The position numbers were made by a program, and so were the translations under genes. Below are positions 1-5,677 of a stretch of DNA of 10,811 bases, one piece after another. The DNA is from an uncultured Eubacteriales bacterium (GTDB lineage Bacteria; Bacillota; Clostridia; Christensenellales; DTU072), in assembly GCA_902766325.1 (NCBI GenBank), contig CACXDF010000097.1, positions 1 through 10,811 on the forward strand, read 5' to 3'. Each line of letters opens with the position of its first letter. Position 1 is the stretch's first letter. A model generated the notes under the pieces. That model made no database searches, had not been told where the DNA came from, and saw nothing but the letters and a program-made list of their open reading frames with translations.

Positions 1-1185
1 GCAAAAGGCTACTCCGCCGAAGAAATCGACGACGACGAAGTTATGGACAGATTCCACGAAATGTCCGACTTCTTATACGGTACGGCAGAATCCGGAGATA
101 AAGAATCCGGTACGGACGAGTTTTCGATGACTTATTCCAGTCCCGTTCGCGTTTTCTGTTCCACCGAATACGGCAACGCTCTGAAAAAAGATATGCTGAT
201 CGGCAAAAACGTATATGCGAACGTAAAAACGCTGAATTTCTCTTCGGGGACCAAGTCCTACGACAGTCAGGTCTTCGTCCATTCGTTGGATAACCTGTAC
301 GAATATAAGTATACGGTCGACGGAGAAGAAAAAGTGGTCAGTATCGCCGTACAAGAGATCTATAAAGCGTCCGGCGGTCAGCCGACGACTACCGTCCTCG
401 GATACAGCCTCGTTTATTGGGGGTCTCGTTCGGAAAACATCGTTTTACCGACTCATACCGATCTGAACCTTCGATACGAGATCAAAGAGATCGCGGCGTA
501 CGCCATCCCGACCAGCGTCCGCAGTATTTATATTCCTTCGACCTATAACCGTCTCGAGCACGACGCTTTCAACGGTTGTTCTTTGCTTTCGAACGTGGAA
601 TTCGAGGACGTCAATACGCTCACGTACGTCGGACAATACGCCTTCTTCGGCACGGCGATACGGTCTTTTGTCGGCGGTACCGCCTTGAAGGTCATCGCGC
701 CGTACGCTTTTAACCGTTGCGAGTCGCTCGTTTGGGTCGATCTGAAAAACACGCTCATCAAGAACACGTATAACGGTCGTATCGGACCTTATTATCAGTA
801 TAAATACGAGTACGAGTTGGACGACTACGACGACGACTTTGTGGATTGCCTCGGTAACAGCGCGTTCCAGGCTTGTCCGTCGTTGAAATGGGTCTATCTG
901 CCGGAGAATATTCAGCAGATCCGTTCTTCTACGTTCATCAATTGTCATTCCTTAACCACCATTATTATTCCGACGACGTCGCCCAGCCAGAATATGAATG
1001 CAAACGACGACGACTGCTTCTATGAGTACGCGCAACCGAGCACTATATTCGACCCCGGTTATCTGCATCAGATACACTTCTACGTGGCCAGCTCGGCAAC
1101 GGATATACACCAAAGACTTTTGGATCCGCAATTCATCGCGGACGGAAGATATAACTTGATCGACGCCGCGCCTTCGCATCCGTAG
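1..1185 (+). CDS. BspA-type leucine-rich repeat protein, 3' part (5' end outside window)
   Basis: The reading frame is open from base 1, so this is the C-terminal 394 residues of a longer protein; the first in-frame ATG at 43 is unlikely to be the true start. Visible residues about 160-320 hold roughly six repeats of the BspA/LRR_5 type, with the recurrent pattern AF-x-x-C-x-x-L-x-x-V/I and cores such as AFNGCSLL, AFNRCESL, AFQACPSL and TFINCHSL. Known members are mostly secreted or surface proteins that act in adhesion or host and polymer binding; that role here is inferred. About 30 residues rich in Tyr and Asp (roughly 253-283) interrupt the repeat series. The C-terminus ends in LIDAAPSHP with no LPXTG motif, membrane segment or surface-layer domain, so any export or anchoring signal must lie in the missing N-terminal part. 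The next gene follows after 28 bp. Confidence 0.85.
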   Translation, partial: AKGYSAEEIDDDEVMDRFHEMSDFLYGTAESGDKESGTDEFSMTYSSPVRVFCSTEYGNALKKDMLIGKNVYANVKTLNFSSGTKSYDSQVFVHSLDNLYEYKYTVDGEEKVVSIAVQEIYKASGGQPTTTVLGYSLVYWGSRSENIVLPTHTDLNLRYEIKEIAAYAIPTSVRSIYIPSTYNRLEHDAFNGCSLLSNVEFEDVNTLTYVGQYAFFGTAIRSFVGGTALKVIAPYAFNRCESLVWVDLKNTLIKNTYNGRIGPYYQYKYEYELDDYDDDFVDCLGNSAFQACPSLKWVYLPENIQQIRSSTFINCHSLTTIIIPTTSPSQNMNANDDDCFYEYAQPSTIFDPGYLHQIHFYVASSATDIHQRLLDPQFIADGRYNLIDAAPSHP

Positions 1186-1213
1186 GCGCAAAAAATACAG
1201 ACGGGAGGAAACT

Positions 1214-2986
1214 ATGGAAAGATTATTGACCCCATTCGGCGAAAAGCTCGATAAGGACTTACCTCTGAACGACTATCCGCGACCGCAACTTGTCAGAGAC
1301 AACTGGCAGAACCTGAACGGCCGTTGGAAGTACGCTATCCGTAAAAAGAACGAGCCGGTAGGCAGCTATGACGGAGAGATCATCGTTCCGTTCAGCCCCG
1401 AGACCATTCTTTCGGGCGTGGAAAAACAGGTGACGCCGGATGACGTTTTGTATTATCAACGCACTTTTAAGTGCGAAAAAAAGAATAATAGGGCGCTGCT
1501 CCATTTCGGCGCGGTGGATTATGCCTGCGTCGTTTTCGTAAACGGAAAGGAGGTCGGCTTCCATAAAGGCGGTTATACGCCATTCTCGTTCGATATTACC
1601 GAAGCCTTATCGGACGGTAAAAATACGCTCGAAGTAGTCGTGACCGACCCGACGGACACGGGGACGCAAGCTCGCGGAAAACAGTCTTCAAAGCGGGGCG
1701 GTATCTGGTATACGCCGCAGTCCGGCATATGGCAAACGGTTTGGCTGGAACAAGTCGCCGATAACTACGTTAAGTCTTTCATGCTCACGCCCGATATCGA
1801 CAGCGAATGTATCGACCTTGCGTTTACCTTTTCCGGTAAGTGCGAGCCTGTCACCGTCGTGATCAAGGCGAAAGGTAAAAAGGTGGCGCAAAAGACCTGC
1901 CAGAGAGGAAAGATGACCGTACCTGTGGACGATCCCATTTTGTGGAGTCCCGAAAATCCGTTTTTGTACGATATGGAAGTAACGCTCGCTTCCGGCGACA
2001 GCTTTACGACCTATTTCGGAATGCGGAAGTTCAGTATCGGCAAGGACGCTGCCGGCGTTTCCAGACTGTTCTTGAACAATAAACCTTATTTCCATAACGG
2101 TCTGCTCGATCAAGGGTACTGGAGCGACGGTATGTACACCGCGCCGTCGGACGAAGCGATGATCTACGATATCAAAACTATGAAGGATATGGGCTTTAAT
2201 ATGCTCCGTAAACATATCAAGATCGAGCCGCTCCGTTGGTACTATCATTGCGACAGATTGGGCATGCTCGTATGGCAGGATATGATCTCGGGCGGCGGTA
2301 TCTACAGTCATAAGATCATGGGCGTCTATCCCGCCGTCAACCTCGTTTTCTGCAAAAAGATCCTTAATATAGGCGACGGAGAAAAGAACTATAAACTCTT
2401 TGCGCGCGACGACGAAGCCGGACGCGAAGAATACTACCATGACAGCGAAGAGATGATAAAGCTGCTTTATAACGTCGTATCGCTCTCCGTGTGGGTGCCC
2501 TTTAACGAGGGTTGGGGGCAGTTTGACGCCGTTAAGGCCGCAAAGTTTTATCGGCACCTCGATCCCACGCGTATCATCGACCACGCCAGCGGTTTTCACG
2601 ATCAAAAGGGCGCCGACCTCAATAGCTTCCATATATATTTTACGCCGTTTCGATTTCCGCGGGCATACGCCGGAGACGACAGACCCATCGTGTTGTCCGA
2701 GTTCGGCGGGTTCAGCTTGCAGAAGAAAGGTCATATGTACAACAAAGAGAAGTTTTTCGGTTACAGAAAGTACTACGACGACGAAAAGTACGCGAGGGCG
2801 CTGGAAAAGCTGTATGAAAAAAAGATCGTTCCGGCCATTCATAAGCGCGGATTGTCGGCGACCGTTTATACCGAAGTCAGCGACGTGGAAGACGAGTGCA
2901 ACGGCTTGCTCACGTACGATCGCCGGGTGATCAAGATACCTGTGGAAAGAATGAAAAAGATTAATGAAGGAGTCAAACTGTCATGA
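1214..2986 (+). CDS. Glycoside hydrolase family 2 enzyme (beta-galactosidase/beta-glucuronidase-like), copy 1
   Basis: A 590-residue retaining glycosidase of family GH2, probably hydrolysing terminal beta-linked sugars from oligosaccharides; the actual sugar cannot be read from the sequence. Domains in order: N-terminal jelly-roll sugar-binding domain (about 1-185, with YPRPQLVRD, NLNGRW and GGIWYTPQSGIWQTVW), an immunoglobulin-like domain (about 190-272), and a TIM barrel (about 280-590). The expected general acid/base is E432 in the FNEGWGQF segment and the nucleophile is E496 in LSEFGG; both are intact. There is no signal peptide, so action is cytoplasmic on imported sugars. It is far shorter than LacZ (about 1020 residues) and lacks its C-terminal domains. 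The start is supported by GGGAGG at 1203-1208. Its last bases overlap the ATG of a paralogous gene, so the two are probably translated together. Confidence 0.93.
   Translation: MERLLTPFGEKLDKDLPLNDYPRPQLVRDNWQNLNGRWKYAIRKKNEPVGSYDGEIIVPFSPETILSGVEKQVTPDDVLYYQRTFKCEKKNNRALLHFGAVDYACVVFVNGKEVGFHKGGYTPFSFDITEALSDGKNTLEVVVTDPTDTGTQARGKQSSKRGGIWYTPQSGIWQTVWLEQVADNYVKSFMLTPDIDSECIDLAFTFSGKCEPVTVVIKAKGKKVAQKTCQRGKMTVPVDDPILWSPENPFLYDMEVTLASGDSFTTYFGMRKFSIGKDAAGVSRLFLNNKPYFHNGLLDQGYWSDGMYTAPSDEAMIYDIKTMKDMGFNMLRKHIKIEPLRWYYHCDRLGMLVWQDMISGGGIYSHKIMGVYPAVNLVFCKKILNIGDGEKNYKLFARDDEAGREEYYHDSEEMIKLLYNVVSLSVWVPFNEGWGQFDAVKAAKFYRHLDPTRIIDHASGFHDQKGADLNSFHIYFTPFRFPRAYAGDDRPIVLSEFGGFSLQKKGHMYNKEKFFGYRKYYDDEKYARALEKLYEKKIVPAIHKRGLSATVYTEVSDVEDECNGLLTYDRRVIKIPVERMKKINEGVKLS
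2102..2280 (+). repeat. Near-identical segment shared by the two GH2 genes, copy A
   Basis: This 179-bp part of the first GH2 gene matches 3871-4049 in the second with about 12 mismatches by my count and no gaps (offset 1769). It includes exact matches of 30 bp (2102-2131) and 50 bp (2213-2262). It encodes the early TIM barrel (LLDQGYWSDG to LVWQD). Silent positions are also conserved here, unlike in the flanks, which suggests recent recombination between the copies. Confidence 0.85.
2967..2972 (+). promoter_or_regulatory. Ribosome binding site of the second GH2 gene, inside the first
   Basis: AAGGAG lies inside the last codons of the first GH2 gene, 10 bp before the ATG at 2983. It fixes the start of the second gene at the ATGA overlap, where the stop of copy 1 is 2984-2986, and indicates translational coupling. 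Confidence 0.7.
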
Positions 2987-4761
2987 TCAACAACAATTTG
3001 ATAACGCCTTTCGGAACCGATCTGCCCAAGATCCCTCTCGACCGTTATCCTCGTCCCCAACTGAGGAGGGATATCTGGCAAAATTTAAACGGAGAATGGG
3101 ATTTCGCCATCTATAAACAAGGAGAACTGTTCGGCGGATACAAAAACAAGATCATTGTTCCGTTTTCGCCCGAAAGCGCTCTTTCCGGCGTGCAACAGAC
3201 TGTCACTCCGCAAGATATGGCCTATTACCGCCGTACCTTTACGTTTCAACGCGTTCGGGACGTAGTACTGCTTCATTTCGGCGCCGTGGACTATCGTTGC
3301 GTCGTTTATCTTAACGGAACGCTCGTCGGCAAGCATCGCGGAGGGTACTTCCCGTTCTCGTTCAATATCAGCGACGTTGTGCAAGACGGCGAAAACGTAT
3401 TGGAAGTCAAAGTCGTCGATCCGTCGGACACCGGCGTGCAGGCATACGGAAAACAAAAACTCAAACGCGGCGGCATTTGGTATACGGCGCAGTCGGGCAT
3501 ATGGCAGACGGTCTGGATCGAACAGACGATCTCGAACCTTGTTAAAGGCATTCGTTTTACGCCCGATATCGACAAAGCGACCATCACGGTGGAACTCGAC
3601 TATAACGAAAAGAAAGAGGGCTTCATGTTTTATATCTGTACGGAGATAGGAGAACTCAGGTTTTCTTCTCCGGGACCGAAACTGGTGCTCGACATGTCGA
3701 AGATGATGCGGCTTTGGAGTCCGGAGTCTCCCTACCTGTATCACGCTAAAGTCGTCACCGTATCGGGCGACAGCTTTTCTACGTATTTTGCCATGCGTAA
3801 GATCTCCGTCGAAAAAGTGGGCAAGTTCTCGCGGATACTCTTGAACAATCAACCGTATTTTCAGAAGGGACTGCTCGATCAAGGGTACTGGAGCGACGGT
3901 CTTTATACCGCGCCGTCGGACGAAGCGATGATATACGATATCAGGACGATGAAGGAGATGGGATTCAATATGCTCCGTAAGCATATCAAGATCGAGCCGC
4001 TCCGTTGGTACTATCATTGCGACAGATTGGGTATGCTCGTATGGCAGGACGTGGTGAGCGGAGGCGTAATAACCGACAACGGGGTCCGCAGAGAGTACCC
4101 TTGTTACGAAAAGATCACCGGTAGAAAAAAGATCAAGAAGATCCCGAGCGACGGGCCGGAGCATTACGCTTTGCTCGGACGGGAAAATATGGCGGGAAGA
4201 CGCGGTTATCAAAGAGACCTCGTCGATACGGTCAATCTGCTGTATAATCAACCGTGCGTTGTGATGTGGGTCACTTTTAACGAGAGCTGGGGACAATTCG
4301 ATTCTGCGCAGGCGGTCGATACCGTTATGTCTATGGATAAAACGAGACTTGTCGACGCTACGAGCGGTTGGTTCGATCAGGGCGTCGGTTCGGTCAACAG
4401 TTTGCATAACTATCGCAAAAAACCGTGGTATCCGAAGTACGGTAAAAACGACAAGCGTCCCATCGTTTTATCCGAGTGCGGCGGTTTAACTTATTCGCCG
4501 GGGAGAGAACACGTGTTCGACAGCGAAAAGGTGTGCGGCTACCGCGGTTTCAAAGACGCCGATTCCTGTACGAAGGCTTTGGTCGCTTTGCAGGGGAATA
4601 TTAAAAAGGCGATCAAGAAGAAAGGACTTTGCGCTTACGTATATACGCAGGTATCCGACGTGGAAGAAGAACTCAACGGTTTGCTTTCTTACGATCGAAA
4701 AGTTGTGAAAGTGAACGGAAAAGAAATTAAAGAAGCAAACGATAATTTAATTATCGAATAG
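2983..4761 (+). CDS. Glycoside hydrolase family 2 enzyme, copy 2 (paralog of the preceding gene)
   Basis: A 592-residue GH2 enzyme with the same architecture as its upstream neighbour: jelly-roll domain (YPRPQLRRD, NLNGEW, GGIWYTAQSGIWQTVW), immunoglobulin-like domain, then TIM barrel. The acid/base is E434 in TFNESWGQF and the nucleophile is E498 in LSECGG, so it should be active. No signal peptide is present. By eye roughly 60% of residues match copy 1 in the N-terminal 200 residues, with much higher identity in the early barrel (residues about 297-355). The two differ near the active site (GW versus SW after the acid/base, EFGG versus ECGG at the nucleophile) and in the region between the barrel start and the acid/base, so different substrate preference is plausible. 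The pair presumably arose by tandem duplication. The start is set by the ATGA overlap and the AAGGAG ahead of it. Confidence 0.93.
   Translation: MINNNLITPFGTDLPKIPLDRYPRPQLRRDIWQNLNGEWDFAIYKQGELFGGYKNKIIVPFSPESALSGVQQTVTPQDMAYYRRTFTFQRVRDVVLLHFGAVDYRCVVYLNGTLVGKHRGGYFPFSFNISDVVQDGENVLEVKVVDPSDTGVQAYGKQKLKRGGIWYTAQSGIWQTVWIEQTISNLVKGIRFTPDIDKATITVELDYNEKKEGFMFYICTEIGELRFSSPGPKLVLDMSKMMRLWSPESPYLYHAKVVTVSGDSFSTYFAMRKISVEKVGKFSRILLNNQPYFQKGLLDQGYWSDGLYTAPSDEAMIYDIRTMKEMGFNMLRKHIKIEPLRWYYHCDRLGMLVWQDVVSGGVITDNGVRREYPCYEKITGRKKIKKIPSDGPEHYALLGRENMAGRRGYQRDLVDTVNLLYNQPCVVMWVTFNESWGQFDSAQAVDTVMSMDKTRLVDATSGWFDQGVGSVNSLHNYRKKPWYPKYGKNDKRPIVLSECGGLTYSPGREHVFDSEKVCGYRGFKDADSCTKALVALQGNIKKAIKKKGLCAYVYTQVSDVEEELNGLLSYDRKVVKVNGKEIKEANDNLIIE
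3871..4049 (+). repeat. Near-identical segment shared by the two GH2 genes, copy B
   Basis: Partner of 2102-2280. The 50-bp exact match is at 3982-4031 and the 30-bp exact match at 3871-3900. Both copies lie in the same orientation and in the same reading frame of their genes. Confidence 0.85.
4740..4756. promoter_or_regulatory. AT-rich perfect palindrome (operator-like), function unknown
   Basis: CGATAATT, one central T, then AATTATCG: two perfect 8-bp arms across the last codons of the second GH2 gene and just before the ribosome site (AGGAG, 4760-4764) of the next gene. The one-base centre fits a dimeric protein site better than an RNA hairpin, although a 6-bp stem with a 5-base loop is possible. 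No T-run follows, so it is not an intrinsic terminator. It also contains GATAAT, close to a -10 box, but I see no convincing -35 element at the right distance. An operator role is speculative. Confidence 0.3.
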
Positions 4762-4771
4762 GAGAATAATT

Positions 4772-5293
4772 ATGCCAAGAGAAACAACGATCAAGGTCTT
4801 ACAGGCGGTCTGTCAGGTCGCGAAACCGGGCGAATATATCATATTGAGCCGTTCTGAACTGGCGGCGGGACTCCCGGCCGGCACCGAGAGGAGAGAGATA
4901 GACTCCGCTATGATGGAATTACAGGCGGACGACTATATTGCCGTTCGGTACAGCGACGGAGACGTATATTGTCTGACCGTACAAACGAAGGGCTTCGTGG
5001 CCTGCGAAAAGATAAAAGAGCGGGAAGAAGCGAAAAAGGAAGAAGAACAGCAGCGTCTGAAAGAAAAGAATTTCGTCTCTTCGTCCGCGTTGGAAAACCA
5101 GGTGGCGGCCGTAGCCGACGGCGATATCGTGTCTATTAATTCGTCCGAGGCGGGTGCGAACGCCGTTTCGCAAGCGAATACGGTCAGGATCGGTTTTTCG
5201 TTGAAAAAACTCTTTTGGGCCTGCATGGGCGGGTCTTTTATCGGCGGTTTGATCGCCGGCGCCGTCGTGGCGATTCTTACTAAACTATTTTAG
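4772..5293 (+). CDS. Unassigned tail-anchored protein with winged-helix-like N-terminus
   Basis: I do not recognise a named family for this 173-residue protein. Residues about 5-78 alternate helix and strand in a way that resembles a winged-helix domain: a first helix (IKVLQAVCQV), a SRSELAAGL segment, an EIDSAMMELQADDYI helix, and a wing-like hairpin ending in DGDVYCLTVQTKGF. Residues 79-100 are a highly charged Lys/Glu stretch, probably helix or coiled coil, followed by a polar linker (about 101-143). One hydrophobic segment at about 148-170 carries successive GxxxG spacings (G154/G158, G159/G163), a pattern known to favour helix packing, and the chain ends three residues later. With no signal peptide, the predicted topology is N-terminal domain in the cytoplasm. 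The start is supported by AGGAG 7 bp upstream. The next gene, 8 bp downstream, has the same layout. Function is unknown; membrane-tethered DNA or protein binding is inferred. Confidence 0.8.
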   Translation: MPRETTIKVLQAVCQVAKPGEYIILSRSELAAGLPAGTERREIDSAMMELQADDYIAVRYSDGDVYCLTVQTKGFVACEKIKEREEAKKEEEQQRLKEKNFVSSSALENQVAAVADGDIVSINSSEAGANAVSQANTVRIGFSLKKLFWACMGGSFIGGLIAGAVVAILTKLF

Positions 5294-5301
5294 AGGATAC
5301 T

Positions 5302-5673
5302 ATGATACTTGAAAAACAAGAAAAGAAATTGATGGATATCGTCTACGAACTCGCCAGCGGTACGAGCAACGGACAATATCTCGTTACCCCGCAAGAATTA
5401 CTTGAGCGCATCAGCTTCAACGTCGATTTCAGAGAGAGCGACTTGGAGACCAATCTCAACCGCTTGATGCTCGATAACTATTGCAACTTTGAGAAAGCGA
5501 AAAAAGCAAACGGCGACTTGATGTATCTCATCACGCTTAAGGATAACGGAATAAGCTACTTGCGCGACCGTCAGGTCTCGCGCAGGAAAGCGGTGACAAG
5601 GATCATCGTTACCATTCTGATCGCCGCGCTTTCTTTCTCGATCAAAAGTATATTACAGGCGATCATCGGATAA
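5302..5673 (+). CDS. Unassigned small tail-anchored protein with winged-helix-like N-terminus
   Basis: A 123-residue protein of no named family that I recognise. Residues about 4-88 can be aligned by eye with the N-terminal domain of the preceding gene: a first helix (KLMDIVYELA), a TPQELLERI segment, a DLETNLNRLMLDNYC helix, and a wing-like hairpin ending in NGDLMYLITLKDNGISYL. A basic stretch (R90 to R100) leads into one C-terminal hydrophobic segment (about 98-122, interrupted by K115), which predicts a tail anchor with the N-terminus in the cytoplasm. It lacks the charged helix and linker of its neighbour. The start has AGAGGA at 5292-5297, 4 bp before the ATG. The stop lies only 4 bp before the uvrB start, so co-expression with uvrB is likely. 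The two small genes look like diverged relatives and may form a heteromeric pair; that is inference. Confidence 0.78.
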   Translation: MILEKQEKKLMDIVYELASGTSNGQYLVTPQELLERISFNVDFRESDLETNLNRLMLDNYCNFEKAKKANGDLMYLITLKDNGISYLRDRQVSRRKAVTRIIVTILIAALSFSIKSILQAIIG

Positions 5674-5677
5674 AAAT

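Noticed and set aside
1168..1195. GCGCC/GGCGC inverted repeat followed by a run of A near the end of the leucine-rich repeat gene.
   Set aside because: The stem is 5 bp with a 12-base loop and the run is A, not T, on the plus strand. For the minus strand the T-run would precede the stem. It is not a terminator.
2523..2930. Plus-strand open frame of 135 codons inside the first GH2 gene.
   Set aside because: It is a shifted frame within a well-supported gene, with no domain signal and composition typical of an out-of-frame translation.
3085..4407. Long minus-strand open frame (440 codons) opposite the second GH2 gene, and a similar one at 1688-2842 opposite the first; the two resemble each other.
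   Set aside because: Their similarity mirrors the conserved plus-strand GH2 sequence. They have no family features and are explained by codon bias of the sense genes.
5157..5170. CGAAC-GCCG-TTTCG, resembling a LexA (SOS) box upstream of uvrB.
   Set aside because: It is inside a coding region about 500 bp before uvrB and fits the Bacillus-type consensus poorly in the spacer and right arm. CGAAC is frequent in this sequence, so chance is the better explanation.
5518..5560. TTGATG with a downstream GGATAA-like hexamer as a possible uvrB promoter.
   Set aside because: The -10 match is poor and the site is within coding sequence, so it cannot be supported over background.
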